DNA from: Streptomyces sp. DH5
GTDB lineage: Bacteria; Actinomycetota; Actinomycetes; Streptomycetales; Streptomycetaceae
Direction of reading: 5' to 3'
Assembly: GCF_020873915.1 (NCBI RefSeq)
Contig: NZ_JAHWGP010000002.1
Span: 62,001-126,000 of the forward strand
Length of the DNA: 64,000 nt
The notes beneath the pieces were generated by a model. It searched no databases. It was not told the DNA's origin and worked only from the letters and a program-made list of their open reading frames with translations. Below, piece by piece: positions 17,124-26,745 of the stretch (the stretch's first letter is position 1; every line of letters begins with the position of its first letter). A program made the position numbers and the translations under genes.

Positions 17124-17609
17124 ATGGTCGTGAAGGATGACGAACTGCCGTACCTGCGGCGCTGCGTGGAGCTGGCGGCCGAGGCGCTGGAATCCGGTGA
17201 CGAGCCGTTCGGTTCGGTACTGGTCGCCGCGGACGGCACGGTGCTCGCCGAGGACCACAACCGCGTCGCCTCCGGGGACCGCACCCGGCACCCGGAGTTC
17301 GAGCTGGCGCGCTGGACGGCGGCGCACCTCACCCCCGCCGAACGAGCCGCGGCCACGGTGTACACCTCCGGGGAGCACTGCCCGATGTGCGCCGCCGCCC
17401 ACGCCTGGGTGGGCCTCGGACGCATCGTGTACGTCGCTTCCTCCGAGCAGCTGGCGTCCTGGCTGACGGAGCTGGGGGTGCCCGCCCCACCGGTGCGGAC
17501 ACTACCCGTCTCCGAGGTCGCCCCGGGTGTCACCGTGGACGGACCCGTGCCCGCGCTGACCGAGGAGATCAAGGAGCTGCACCGGCGCTTCCACCGCCGG
17601 CAGGGCTGA
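17124..17609 (+). CDS. nucleoside/guanine deaminase-like zinc protein
   Basis: A 161-residue cytidine-deaminase-fold enzyme. The zinc motif is complete: His56-Pro-Glu58 in RHPEFELARW and Cys86-x-x-Cys89 in EHCPMCAAA. Most tRNA or guanine deaminases have HAE; here HPE with the following FELARW defines an actinobacterial subgroup with unproven substrate, and the final residues (about 90-150) form a domain with VSEVAPGVTVDGPV. Cytosolic, no signal. The ATG at 17124 follows GAGGAGG. It could deaminate a purine base in salvage, but this is inference from the fold only. Confidence 0.82.
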   Translation: MVVKDDELPYLRRCVELAAEALESGDEPFGSVLVAADGTVLAEDHNRVASGDRTRHPEFELARWTAAHLTPAERAAATVYTSGEHCPMCAAAHAWVGLGRIVYVASSEQLASWLTELGVPAPPVRTLPVSEVAPGVTVDGPVPALTEEIKELHRRFHRRQG

Positions 17610-17945
17610 CCTGAGAGCGCTCCGCGCGGCAAGGGCCGGGCACCACCCGTGACGGGCACGCGGCCCGCACCTCCGTCCGCGACGCGACCACGGCGGGCCG
17701 CCGGGCACAACGCCGGAACCCGACGGCCTCGCGCCGCCACCGGCCCCACTGACACGACGTGATCCCGCCGGGGGACCCCGCACCGGCGGCCTCCGCCGGG
17801 GACCGCGCGGCCCCCGGCGGACACGACCACGGGGCGGGCACGACCCGGAGCGGCTCAGCCGGCGCGCCCGCTGCACCGCCGACACCGACCGGCCGACCCG
17901 GACGCCGGGGCCCCGTGAGCTCGATCCTTCTCCCGGCCGGCCGGT
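17610..17945. other. intergenic, no gene recognised
   Basis: Between convergent deaminase and chaplin genes. Open frames here have poor coding character (low-complexity Arg/Pro/Gly). No hairpin of note, repeat or RNA gene was seen. Confidence 0.4.
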
Positions 17946-18590
17946 TCAGCCGACCGCCCCCGCGCGGGCCCGGCGGTACAGCGCGGCCCCGCTCAGGAAG
18001 AGTGCCGCGCCGGTCGCGAGAACCGGCAGCGTCCGGTCGGCTCCCGTTTCGGCGAGGGCGACGGGCTCCTGCGCGGCCGTGTGCGGGACCGGGGCGGGCA
18101 GGGTGCGCGGTGGGGTGGCGGGCTCGGGCCGCTCCGGGCGGGCGGGGCGCTCACCGCCGGTGTTTCCGGCGGAGTTACCGGCGGAGGCGTTGCCCACGCC
18201 GACCACGTTCACGCTGTTGCCGCTGACGTTGACCGGGAGGTCCACGGGCAGGTGCACCCCGTTGCCGGACAGCACTCCCGGGGAGCCCTGCGTGTCGCTC
18301 CCGGCCCTCGCCCCGGTGGCGGAGTCCGCGGCGGCGCCCCGCTCTGCCGTGTCCTCGTTGACGCAGGTGTTGCCCGCGGCGGGGTTGAGGACACCCGCCA
18401 CGTTCACCGTGTTGCCGCACACGTTCACCGGGACGTGCACCGGGAGCTGGAGGGTGTTCCCCGCCACCACCCCGGGCGAGCCGACCGCGGCGCCGTCCGC
18501 CCCGGCGTCGGCGTACGCCGGCACCGCCACGGCCATCGCGCCCGACGCGGCGGCGACGGCGATCACACCGTTTCGGGTAACCCGTCTCAT
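17946..18590 (-). CDS. long chaplin with LAETG sortase signal
   Basis: A 214-residue cell-wall-anchored chaplin, a hydrophobic surface protein that coats aerial hyphae and spores as amyloid-like fibres. Residues 1-28 form a signal peptide (MRRVTRNGVI, ending AYADA). Two chaplin domains follow: about 34-78 (GSPGVVAGNTLQLPVHVPVNVCGN, shortened here) and about 102-143. The first has both conserved cysteines (Cys58, Cys76). In the second the equivalent positions are Ser123 and Ala141, so it cannot form the usual disulfide. A Pro-rich stretch leads to the sortase motif LAETG (179-183), a membrane helix and a basic tail. Likely exported and anchored by a class E sortase and expressed in development. 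Confidence 0.92.
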   Translation of the reverse strand: MRRVTRNGVIAVAAASGAMAVAVPAYADAGADGAAVGSPGVVAGNTLQLPVHVPVNVCGNTVNVAGVLNPAAGNTCVNEDTAERGAAADSATGARAGSDTQGSPGVLSGNGVHLPVDLPVNVSGNSVNVVGVGNASAGNSAGNTGGERPARPERPEPATPPRTLPAPVPHTAAQEPVALAETGADRTLPVLATGAALFLSGAALYRRARAGAVG

Positions 18591-18864
18591 AGGTTCCCTG
18601 CCCTTCCAGACATGGTCGCGGGCGCTCGCCCGCACCGGATAGAACGCGACTGCGGCATCCGGGTTATGGCTCATCCGTATGCCGCAGCCGGTTCACCCCA
18701 TCGGGGGTTCCGCCGCTCGAACTGCGGGCAAAGCCCCTCGAACTCCTGGCGGGTGAGCACCGGGTCCGGGCCGGGGGTGCCCCCGGGTCCGGCCGACGGG
18801 CAGAGGCCGCGGGGCCCGCTTATGGTGGGCGAGGGCACCGGTCGGGGCGTCCCGGGAGGCATCG

Positions 18865-20466
18865 ATGCTGGTCAAGCTGTCCGAGCGACTCCGTCTCCGG
18901 CGGTGCGCGATGCGCCCCTCGGTCCGGCGCTGCGCGACCGCCGGAGTGGTCGGCCTGGCCCTGCTGGGCACCGGCCTGACGGCGACCGGCCGCGCCGGCT
19001 CGGAACTCGACCGGTTCTACGACCAGGGGATCGCATGGTCCGCGTGCGAGGGCATGGACCTGCCGAAGGACCTGCAGTGCGGAAAGATCACCGTTCCGCT
19101 CGACTACGCGGATCCCGGCAAAGGCACCCTCGAACTGGCCCTGGCCCGATACCGGGCGACCGGCGACCCCCGCGGCTCGGTGGTGCTGAACTTCGGCGGC
19201 CCCGGTGGTTCCGGGGTACTCGGACTCGCCCACGGCCGCGAGCACTTCCTGGGGCTGACCGACGACTACGACGTGGTCTCCTTCGATCCCCGCGGCGTCG
19301 GCCTCTCCTCACCGGTCAGCTGCGGCACGGACGCCACCACTCAGGCGCTGGAGGCGACCGACGGCGAGGAGATGACCGATCCGCGCGAGGCGCTGCGGCA
19401 GTTGCGCGAGGTGGCGGCCGAGTGCGCCGAGCACTCGGGGCCCGTCCTCGAACACATCGGAACCGTGGACGTCGCCCGCGACCTGGACGTGATGCGCCAG
19501 GCGCTCGGCGACAGGAAGCTCAACTACCTGGGGTTCTCCTACGGGACCCGGCTCGGCGCGGTGTACGCGGCCAAGTTCCCGCGGAAGGTGGGGCGCATGG
19601 CGCTGGACGGCGTGGACACACTGACCGAGTCGCTGGCCGAGCAAGGGCTGGCGAGCGCGCGGGGACAGCAGACGGCTCTGCAGAACTTCCTCACCTGGTG
19701 CACCGAGGGCCTGGCCTGCCCGTTCGGACAGGACGCGCGCACTGCCCGCACCCAGGTCGTGGACCTGGTCGACTCACTCGACGAGAACCCGGTGCCGACC
19801 GACTTCGGTTACGAGTTCACCGGTCAGGACCTGGTCGGCGCCATCGCGCAGGGCCTGTACACCAAGCAGATGTGGCCGCTGCTGCAAAGGGCGCTCGCCG
19901 AGCTCGTCGAGGACGGGGACATCAGCGGGGTCGAGGCCCTCGCGACCGGCGGTGCGGGGCTGCCCGTACCGCGGCGGACCGACGAACCCCTGACCGAGCC
20001 GGAGGAGGTGCCGCTGGACAACCTGCCGGCGGCGCTGATGGCGGTGAACTGCGCGGACGACCCCGACCGGCCGGACGCCGAACGGCTGACCCGCGACGTG
20101 GCCCGGCTGCGGGCGGCGTACGAGGAGGCCTCACCGGTCTTCGGCCCGTACCGGCTCGCCCAGGTCGTGCTCTGCTACGGCCGGCCCCCGGGAACCGACT
20201 ACATCCGGGAGCGGGTCAAGGACGTCGACACGGCGAGGATGCTGCTGGTGGGCACCCGGGGCGACCCCGCCACGCCGTACCGGTGGACGGTGCAGACCGC
20301 CGAGCGGCTCGGTGCCGCCGCGGTGGTGCTGGACAACCGGAACGAGGGCCACACCGGCTACGGATCGTCCGACTGCGTCCACCGCAAGATCGACGACTTC
20401 CTGCTGCACGGCTCCCTGCCGCCGAGCGGCAGTTCCTGCGGCAGCGAGAACGAGGACCGCCTCTGA
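18865..20466 (+). CDS. secreted alpha/beta hydrolase, tripeptidyl aminopeptidase (Tap/Slp) type
   Basis: A 533-residue exported serine peptidase-like hydrolase of the Streptomyces Tap/SlpD/SlpE group, which removes tripeptides from the N-termini of secreted proteins. An N-terminal hydrophobic segment (residues 24-40) is the export signal. The oxyanion motif FGGPGGSG is at 110-117; the nucleophile Ser225 lies in GFSYGT; the acid is in VGTRGDPATPY and the His in NEGHTGYG, near the end. Cysteine pairs (Cys61/Cys72 and others) suggest disulfides outside the cell. The ATG at 18865 has GGAGG in front. Length is typical. Related enzymes also include proline iminopeptidases, so the exact specificity is unsure. 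Confidence 0.87.
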   Translation: MLVKLSERLRLRRCAMRPSVRRCATAGVVGLALLGTGLTATGRAGSELDRFYDQGIAWSACEGMDLPKDLQCGKITVPLDYADPGKGTLELALARYRATGDPRGSVVLNFGGPGGSGVLGLAHGREHFLGLTDDYDVVSFDPRGVGLSSPVSCGTDATTQALEATDGEEMTDPREALRQLREVAAECAEHSGPVLEHIGTVDVARDLDVMRQALGDRKLNYLGFSYGTRLGAVYAAKFPRKVGRMALDGVDTLTESLAEQGLASARGQQTALQNFLTWCTEGLACPFGQDARTARTQVVDLVDSLDENPVPTDFGYEFTGQDLVGAIAQGLYTKQMWPLLQRALAELVEDGDISGVEALATGGAGLPVPRRTDEPLTEPEEVPLDNLPAALMAVNCADDPDRPDAERLTRDVARLRAAYEEASPVFGPYRLAQVVLCYGRPPGTDYIRERVKDVDTARMLLVGTRGDPATPYRWTVQTAERLGAAAVVLDNRNEGHTGYGSSDCVHRKIDDFLLHGSLPPSGSSCGSENEDRL

Positions 20467-21038
20467 CGGCCCGCCGGCACGCTCGTTCTCCGCAGGGCCG
20501 GGCACACGGACCGCGCCCGCTTGCCCCACCGGGACCGACCCGCGGGCAGGGAACTGGCGCGGAGCCTGCGGACGCACCGCACCAGCCCTCTGCCGCAGTG
20601 CCGGGCCGGGCGCCCGCGTCGCCGGGCCTTCCGACCACGAGGCAGGCTGCCGCCCCGGCCGGGGCACCGGCCCGGCTGCCGCCCCGAGACCGCCGCGCCG
20701 GCGCCGGCCGGCGACCGTCCGACGGTGCTTCCCGCCGCGCGGCTGCCGGCAGGGCGACCGACGGCCGTCTCCCCCTCCGGCCACCGCACCCGGCGGGGGT
20801 CGTCCCCGACCTGGCCCGCGCGGACGGAGCCGACCGGGCGGGCCGGCGACCCCGGCGCCCGGTTGCCGGCGCGACGGTGCCACCGGTGCTCCTTGCCGTG
20901 TCGACCACCCGGTCACTCCCCGTCGCGCGGAGGGCGGCGGGCCCTCCCCGCCAATCGCCGCCCCCGGGCAGGCCGGGCTCGCCCGGGCGGGGCTTTGCCC
21001 CGAATGCCCTAGCGTGGAATTCGCCCTATGGTGCTGTC
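20467..21038. other. 572-bp intergenic region, nothing recognised
   Basis: Very GC-rich, with only low-complexity Arg/Pro/Ala frames on both strands and no ribosome-binding site in front of plausible starts. The last 50 bases hold a less GC-rich patch (TAGCGT, CCTATG) likely to be the promoter of the following baeRF gene. Confidence 0.4.
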
Positions 21039-22136
21039 ATGGAGCACGATCTGAGTCCCGCGACCCTCGCCGAGCTTCGCCGTCCGCGCCCCTACCCCGC
21101 GGTGTCCCTGCTGACGCCGACGCACCGGCGCGACCCCCTCAGCACCCAGGACGCCGTCCGGCTGCGGAACATGGTGGCCGAGGCCAAGAAGAAGCTGGAG
21201 GCCGATCCCGCGGTCACCCGGGACCGGCGCGCCGACGTGGCCCGGCAGCTCGACCAGGCCCTGACGGAGGTCGACCTGTCGCACAGCGAGGACGGCCTGG
21301 TGATCTTCGCCGCGCCGGGCGAGCACCAGGTGTGGTCCCTCGCCCGGAGCGTGCCCGAACGGGTCGTCCTGTCGGACACCTTCCTGACCCGCAACCTGGT
21401 CTCCGCCCACACGGCGGAGCAGCCGTTCTGGGTGCTCTCCGTGTCCGCCGACCGGGCCACCCTGTGGAGCGGCGGCGTGGACCGCGTCACCGAGGAACAC
21501 ATCGGCGCCTTCCCCCTCGTCCGCGAGCAGCCGAACTTCGACCCCGAGCGGCAGGAACGGTCCGGTGACCAGCCGAGCAACTTCCGGGACGAGGACACCC
21601 GCCGGTTCCTGCGCGAGGCCGACACGGCGATGGGCGCCGTCCTGCGCCACCACCCGCGGCCGCTGTACGTCACCGGTGATCCCGCCGCGCTGTCGCTGCT
21701 GGGCGAGGCCGGCAGTGCCACGGCCAAGGACGCCGTGCACGTCCCGCACGGCGGGCTGGCGCACGGGACGGCCGAGGCGGTGTGGCAGGCCGTGCAGCCG
21801 GTCCTCCAGGACGAGGCGCGCAAGCGCACCGAGGACATGTCCCGGTCGCTGGAATCGGCCCGCGGACGCAAGGAGTTCGCGGCCGGCGTGGACGAGCTGT
21901 GGCAGAGCGCCCGGGAGGGCCGGGTGCGGTTGCTGGCGGTCGAGGAGAACTACCGGATCACGGTGCGCGACGCAGGCGACCATCTGATCGTCGCCGAGGA
22001 CGGCGACCTGGACGCCCGCGAGGACATCGTGGACGAGATCGTCGAGCAGTGCCTGGAGACGGGCGCCGAGGTCCGCTTCGTCCCGGACGGCACCCTCGGG
22101 GAGGCGGACGGCATGGCCGCGGTCCTGCGCTACTGA
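21039..22136 (+). CDS. baeRF3-type (archaeal/eukaryotic release factor-like) protein
   Basis: A 365-residue soluble protein of the bacterial archaeo-eukaryotic release factor (baeRF) superfamily, paralogous to the eRF1 domain that binds the ribosome. It starts MEHDLSPATLAELRRPRPYPAVSLLTPTHR, the usual baeRF3 beginning with a strand and the PTHR motif, includes the EDGLVIFAAPGEHQVW strand and a middle domain, and ends with VEQCLETGAEVRFVPDGTL, as in eRF1 domain 3 (EQAEKxGAxVxxIP). The GGQ loop of true release factors is not seen. Such proteins are proposed to act in stalled-ribosome or stress pathways; experimental data are scarce. The ATG at 21039 has no strong ribosome-binding site, so it may be leaderless. 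Confidence 0.75.
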   Translation: MEHDLSPATLAELRRPRPYPAVSLLTPTHRRDPLSTQDAVRLRNMVAEAKKKLEADPAVTRDRRADVARQLDQALTEVDLSHSEDGLVIFAAPGEHQVWSLARSVPERVVLSDTFLTRNLVSAHTAEQPFWVLSVSADRATLWSGGVDRVTEEHIGAFPLVREQPNFDPERQERSGDQPSNFRDEDTRRFLREADTAMGAVLRHHPRPLYVTGDPAALSLLGEAGSATAKDAVHVPHGGLAHGTAEAVWQAVQPVLQDEARKRTEDMSRSLESARGRKEFAAGVDELWQSAREGRVRLLAVEENYRITVRDAGDHLIVAEDGDLDAREDIVDEIVEQCLETGAEVRFVPDGTLGEADGMAAVLRY

Positions 22137-22433
22137 ATGCGGGGTTACCCGCCGGTCACACCTCGCACGAATACCTGAACGTCGAACATGCGGGTGAATG
22201 GATCAGGGGCATCAGGTAATCCCCCAATCTCCCTGTGCACCATGAAAGTTGAGGAATCGAACGCGCCCCGGGCCACACCCCGGGGTAACCCCGGAAAGAC
22301 GGTGGCATATGCCATGGGCACCGCCTTGTCGGGTGTTGCCGAATCTCTTACAGGCCCTCTCGGGCTGTGCGACAGTCGTAGCGGTCCCTCCGTCCGCCCG
22401 AAGGCCGTACCGTCCCGCATCGGAGTGCGTCTC

Positions 22434-23864
22434 ATGCCGTCCCACCTCTCCGCGGACCGCCCCGCCGCCCAGCCGCCGCCACGCGGCCCGGTCGACGCGC
22501 TCATCTCGCAGGCCCGGCGGCTCAAGGGCGACGTGGACGCCGTACGACGCGGCACCCCGGCAGACGCGACGGACCCCAGGGAACGCCGGCGGCGCGCCCT
22601 GTACGACCTGGCGCTGCACCAACTGGACGACCTCGACCAGCACCTGGCCCACCTGCGCGACGACCCGCCGATGGTGTCCGGCCCGCCTGCCGCGACAACC
22701 GTGCCACGTCCCGGCTCCCTGCTCAGCCGGGTCGGCAGCGCCGAGTGGAACCTGCTCACCGACGAGGTCAGCTGGTCCGGCGAGCTGTACCGCATCCTCG
22801 GCCGCGACCCGGCCGCGCCCCCGCTCACCCTCGACGAACTGCCGTCGCTGGTCGTCGACGAGGACCGGCCCTCCCTGACCGCGATGGTCACCGGCTGTCT
22901 CGTCGACGGCCGGCCGATCGACGGCGAGTTCCGTGTCCTGCGCCCGGGCGACGGCGTACGGACCGTCCACATGATGGGCGAACCCGTACTCGGCACCGAC
23001 GGAGGCACCGTCTCGATGTGGGCCGTGCTGCGGGACGTCAGTGAACTGCGCCGCTGCCGGCGGGCGGTGAGCGAGACCCGTGACGCACTGCACCACCACC
23101 GGCACGCCGCCACTGGGACCGGACACCCGCTCGTTGCGGAGCCGCAGGAGGCCGTGCCGCCGCCGTGGCGTGGCACCCGGCGGCCCCCGTACGACCCGCG
23201 GCCCCCGCACGACGGACCGCGGACCCTGGACATCGCCGCGGCCCACCTGCCACCGTCCGCACACGCTCCGGTCGGCGGCGACTGGTACGACTCCATGGAA
23301 CTGCCCGACGGCACCACCCTGCTCGGCGTCGGCGACCTGACCGGACCCGGCGTCGGCGCCGTGTCCGGCACGGCGATGCTGCTCGGCGCCGTGCGCGGGA
23401 TGGCGATGGCCGGCACCGAGCCGGGCCCGCTGCTGGCCTGCCTGAACCGGTTACTGGACGCCGGCGCGCAACCGGCCCTCGGCAGCGCCGTCTGCCTGCG
23501 CTACCGGCCCGCCACCCGCTCCCTGGTATGGGCCCAGGCGGGACACCCCGCACCGCTGCTGTTCCGCGGCGGGGCGGGGCGGGCACTGGCATCACCCCGC
23601 GGCGTACCGCTCGGCGCCGCCCCGGACTCCTCGTACGGACAGGCCGAGGAGACCCTCGAGGTCGGCGATCTGCTGCTCCTGCACACCGACTTGCTGGTGC
23701 CCGGGCACGCCGGAGCGACCGCCGCCCACCGGCTCCTCCCCCTCGCTCCCGTCCTCGCCGGAACCCGCACCGCGCAGGACTGCGTCCGGGCCGTGCTACG
23801 GGCGTGCGGCGAGGGAAAGCGCGCGGACCACGCCTGTGTACTGGTGGCTCGGGTCGCCGCGTAG
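22434..23864 (+). CDS. PAS-domain PP2C (SpoIIE-type) phosphatase
   Basis: A 476-residue signalling phosphatase. A coiled N-terminal helix pair (residues 18-80) precedes a PAS domain of about 100-210 (SAEWNLLTDEVSWSGELYRILG to TVSMWAVLRDVSELRR). The SpoIIE/PP2C domain covers about 275-475: VGGDWYDSMELPDG carries the first metal Asp, VGDLTGPGVGA the second, and LLLHTDLLVPG replaces the usual TDGLVE. Such enzymes dephosphorylate anti-anti-sigma factors. I choose the ATG 22434, with GGAG eight bases upstream. Codon 340 is TTA, so it may be made only when bldA tRNA is available. It converges with nsdA, 24 bp away. Confidence 0.87.
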   Translation: MPSHLSADRPAAQPPPRGPVDALISQARRLKGDVDAVRRGTPADATDPRERRRRALYDLALHQLDDLDQHLAHLRDDPPMVSGPPAATTVPRPGSLLSRVGSAEWNLLTDEVSWSGELYRILGRDPAAPPLTLDELPSLVVDEDRPSLTAMVTGCLVDGRPIDGEFRVLRPGDGVRTVHMMGEPVLGTDGGTVSMWAVLRDVSELRRCRRAVSETRDALHHHRHAATGTGHPLVAEPQEAVPPPWRGTRRPPYDPRPPHDGPRTLDIAAAHLPPSAHAPVGGDWYDSMELPDGTTLLGVGDLTGPGVGAVSGTAMLLGAVRGMAMAGTEPGPLLACLNRLLDAGAQPALGSAVCLRYRPATRSLVWAQAGHPAPLLFRGGAGRALASPRGVPLGAAPDSSYGQAEETLEVGDLLLLHTDLLVPGHAGATAAHRLLPLAPVLAGTRTAQDCVRAVLRACGEGKRADHACVLVARVAA

Positions 23865-23888
23865 CCACGCTCCACGAGGGCCGGGCCG

Positions 23889-25379
23889 TCACGTCCGGGC
23901 GGTGCCGCCCTTGCCCCGGGGTCCGGGCAGCGCCGACTCGATCTCCTCCCTCAGTTCCCGGATCCTCGGATACGAGGAGTACTCGGCGGTGAGCCGGTAC
24001 ATCTGGCGCAGCCGGTCCCAGGTACGGCGCGAGGAGTTCTGCCCCATCGACACCAGGGCGAGCCGCGCGAACCGGTCCGCCTGTTCGGGGTCGTCGGCGA
24101 TGAAGCAGGCGGACGCCATGGACAGGAAGTCGAAGATCTTGGACCGCTGTTGTGCCTCGACCCGCAGCGCCAGCGCCTTGTCCGCGTAGTGCTGGGCGTG
24201 CGCGGCGGCGTCCGGCTCGAACTCCGCGAGCGTCCGGTACGCCAGGGCCTGCATGCCGTACAGGTCCGCCTCGTTGAACAACTGCATCCAGTTCGGCGGC
24301 GGCACGTCCCCCTTGTCGGAGACGAACAGGTCCTCGGCGCGGCCCAGGGTGCGGCGCATCGCCTGCCCCTTGCCCATGGACGCCTGCGCCCACGCCTCGA
24401 TGGTGTGGAACATCGCGCGGGTGCGCGGCAGCACCTCCTCACCCGACCCGGACTGGGCGAGCTTCATCAGGTCCAGCGCCTCGTCGGGCCGCCCGAGGTG
24501 CACCATCTGACGGGCCGCCCGGGACAGCGCCTCGCCGGCGCGCGGGCGGTCGCCGCCCTCCCGTGCCGCGTGGGCGGCGATGACGAAGTACTTCTGCGCC
24601 GTGGGTTCCATGCCGACGTCGTGGGACATCCAGCCGGCGAGCACGGCGAGGTTGGCGGCGACGCCCCACAGGCGCCGCTGGAGATGGGGCGGGTGGTGGT
24701 AGGCGAGCATGCCGCCCACCTCGTTGAGCTGGCCGACCACCGCCTTACGCTGGAGGCCCCCGCCCCGGGCGGCGTCCCAGGCGCGGAACACCTCCACGGA
24801 GCGCTCCAGTTCCTCGATCTCCTGCGAGCCGATGGGAGCGGCCTCGTAGCGGTCGAAGCCGGCGGGGTCGGCGTGCAGGGGATCGTGGAGACGGGGAGCG
24901 TCGGCGGTCAGGGCCGGATCGGTGTGCAGCCAGTCGTGCATGGCGCTGCTGAGTGCGGAGCCCGCGGTGAGTGCGGCGCCCGCGCCCACCAGGACGCGTC
25001 GGTTGAGCATGAGGTCCATTCCCGTGAATTCGGTGAGGACCTCGGCTGTCCGCTCGGGCGCCCACGGCACTCCGTCGGGATGTTCCGCTCTCCCGGGACG
25101 TGGCCGTTTCCCCGTGCGCCCGTGCCGGACCAGACCGAGATCCTCGATGGTCACGACACGGCCGAGACGCTCGGTGAACAGGGCCGCCAGCACCCGCGGT
25201 ACGGGATCGCGCGGGATCTCTCCCATGTCGATCCACCGCCGCACCCGGGAGGTGTCGGTCGCCAGCTGGGGGTGGCCCATGGCCGCCGCCTGCCGGTTGA
25301 CCAGCCTCGCGAGTTCGCCCTTGGACCAGCCGGCCAGGCCGAACAGGTCCGAGAGCCGGGTGTTGGGTTGTCCGCTCAC
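23889..25379 (-). CDS. nsdA: NsdA-type regulator of differentiation and antibiotic production
   Basis: A 496-residue soluble protein very like Streptomyces coelicolor NsdA, a negative regulator of aerial development and antibiotic synthesis. The N-terminus SGQPNTRLSDLFGLAGWSK and the helix-turn-helix-like ELARLVNRQAAAMGHPQLATDTSRVRRWIDMG (about residues 15-50) define the group; from about residue 190 to the end helices of tetratricopeptide type are evident (AAHAAREGGDRPRAGEALSRAARQMVHLG, shortened). A hydrophobic stretch near residue 125 (VLVGAGAALTAGSALSSAM) is notable. GTG at 25379 is chosen because the family starts there. Four TGGC-containing repeats lie 60-100 bp upstream. Family firm; orthology to nsdA rather than a paralogue is likely but unproven. 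Confidence 0.75.
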   Translation of the reverse strand: MSGQPNTRLSDLFGLAGWSKGELARLVNRQAAAMGHPQLATDTSRVRRWIDMGEIPRDPVPRVLAALFTERLGRVVTIEDLGLVRHGRTGKRPRPGRAEHPDGVPWAPERTAEVLTEFTGMDLMLNRRVLVGAGAALTAGSALSSAMHDWLHTDPALTADAPRLHDPLHADPAGFDRYEAAPIGSQEIEELERSVEVFRAWDAARGGGLQRKAVVGQLNEVGGMLAYHHPPHLQRRLWGVAANLAVLAGWMSHDVGMEPTAQKYFVIAAHAAREGGDRPRAGEALSRAARQMVHLGRPDEALDLMKLAQSGSGEEVLPRTRAMFHTIEAWAQASMGKGQAMRRTLGRAEDLFVSDKGDVPPPNWMQLFNEADLYGMQALAYRTLAEFEPDAAAHAQHYADKALALRVEAQQRSKIFDFLSMASACFIADDPEQADRFARLALVSMGQNSSRRTWDRLRQMYRLTAEYSSYPRIRELREEIESALPGPRGKGGTART

Positions 25380-25440
25380 GTCAAGCCCCCAGGTTCTCGG
25401 CTGAGTTGACAGTAGCCGGGTGCGGGTTGCCGGGCGACTA

Positions 25441-25482
25441 TTCGCCAGGGTTCGCCAGGGTGCGCCAGATGGTGTGCCAGGG
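25441..25482 (-). repeat. 10-bp iterons upstream of nsdA
   Basis: TTCGCCAGGG is repeated exactly at 25441-25450 and 25451-25460, then degenerately as TGCGCCAGAT (25461-25470) and GTGTGCCAGGGG. On the nsdA strand these read CCTGGCGAA and variants, spaced one helical turn apart, 62-103 bases before the nsdA start: a plausible operator for a cooperative regulator. AdpA-type sites (TGGCSNGWWY) are similar but do not match fully. Confidence 0.5.
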
Positions 25483-25614
25483 GTCATCCGGTGTCGAGTA
25501 GGAACGCGCCACCACGACCCCGTCGCCGCAGGGGCATTCCCCCAGGGTGCGGCCGGGCGACCGGGCCGGGTGGTGCACTGACGTCGCAGGCACACGAAGG
25601 GATCCGTATCACCC

Positions 25615-26742
25615 ATGTACGCAGCATCGTCCTCCGTGTCCGCCCCGCTCCGGCCGCTGCGTCCGCGTCCGTCGGACAGCGGCCCCTACCTCGCCCCCGC
25701 GCGCCCGGCTGCCCCCGTCCTCGGCGCGGGCGGCGTACGGCGTGCAGCGGGACCGGGCACCCAGCCGCTCAGCGGGAGGCTCGACCTGTCCGGTCCGCAG
25801 GGTGCCCAGCTGCGCACCGCGCTGGCCTCGGTGCACCGCATCTGCCCGGAGTTCGCGCCGGTCCAGGTGCTGCGCCGCACCGGCAGGTCCGTGCTCCTGG
25901 TCGGCACCACCGGGCGCAGCACCGCGGTCGCGAAGTGCTTACTGGACCACTCCCCCGCGTGGAGTGAGCGGATCCGCCACGAAATAGCGGCATACCGCTC
26001 GTTCGTCCGGCACCGCCCCCCCGTGCGGGCGCCCCGGCTGATCGCAGCGGATCCGGACAACTGCACGCTGGTGATCGAGCGGTTACCCGGCCGGGTGGCG
26101 GCGCTCCAGCGGCACCCGACGGAGGCGCCACCGCGGGCGGACATCAGGGCGGCACTCGGCGCGATCTGCCGGCTGAACTCCTGGCGGCCGCCGGCCGGGA
26201 CGTTCGACGCGCCACTGGACTACGCGGCCCGCATCTCCCGCTACCACGAGCTGGGGCTGCTCACCGACCGGGACCTCGGCGACCTGCAGAAACTCCTGCA
26301 CGGCATCGCGCTGGCGGCCGGACGCCAGGGCATGGGCCAGTTCTGCCACGGCGACGCGCTGCTGTCGAACATCCTGATCTCACCGGCCGGACCGGTGCTG
26401 GTCGACTGGGAGCACGCGGGCTGGTACCTGCCGGGCTACGACCTGGCGACGCTCTGGTCGGTCCTCGGGGACGCGCCGGTCGCCCGCCGCCAGATCAGCC
26501 AGATCGCCCAGTCGGCCGGACCCGCCTCACGGGACGCCTTCCTGGTGAACCTGATGCTGGTACTGACCCGGGAGATCCGCACCTACGAGACGGCGGTGCA
26601 GCGCTCGATGCACGAGGCGGCCCCGGCCACGCACCCCGGGGGCGCGGCTTCCGGCGAGGAGCAGCGGCTGCTGCTGCGCCGACTGCACGACGACTGTCAG
26701 CTCGCCCGACGAGCAGTGCGCGCGGCGGTGGGCACCCGCTGA
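25615..26742 (+). CDS. aminoglycoside-phosphotransferase-fold protein
   Basis: A 375-residue protein with a kinase-like APH fold. The Brenner-type motif His245-Gly-Asp247 ([12 protein letters not shown], with Asn252) and the metal Asp264 in VLVDWEHAG are intact, and an ATP-binding N-lobe with TAVAKCLL (Lys107) is visible after a long Pro-rich lead of about 60 residues. Members phosphorylate antibiotics, choline, homoserine or unknown small molecules; nothing shows which. The gene is divergent from nsdA, an association I recall for other Streptomyces. Codons 109 and 157 are both TTA, so it should be strongly bldA-dependent. A 15-bp terminator follows directly. Confidence 0.8.
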   Translation: MYAASSSVSAPLRPLRPRPSDSGPYLAPARPAAPVLGAGGVRRAAGPGTQPLSGRLDLSGPQGAQLRTALASVHRICPEFAPVQVLRRTGRSVLLVGTTGRSTAVAKCLLDHSPAWSERIRHEIAAYRSFVRHRPPVRAPRLIAADPDNCTLVIERLPGRVAALQRHPTEAPPRADIRAALGAICRLNSWRPPAGTFDAPLDYAARISRYHELGLLTDRDLGDLQKLLHGIALAAGRQGMGQFCHGDALLSNILISPAGPVLVDWEHAGWYLPGYDLATLWSVLGDAPVARRQISQIAQSAGPASRDAFLVNLMLVLTREIRTYETAVQRSMHEAAPATHPGGAASGEEQRLLLRRLHDDCQLARRAVRAAVGTR

Positions 26743-26745
26743 ACC

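Noticed and set aside
17502-17885. Minus-strand ORF of 127 residues
   Set aside because: Arg/Pro/Gly low complexity, antisense to the deaminase gene and no ribosome-binding site.
20312-21568. 418-residue plus-strand ORF across an intergenic gap
   Set aside because: Low complexity throughout; overlaps two recognised genes in other frames.
18081-22136. Very long 1351-residue plus-strand ORF
   Set aside because: Only the end (from 21039) is protein-like (baeRF); the rest runs across the chaplin and hydrolase genes in wrong frames.
22266-22285. Hairpin CCCCGGG/CCCGGGG as terminator of the baeRF gene
   Set aside because: Only 7 bp, lying 130 bases past the stop; too weak to list as a terminator.
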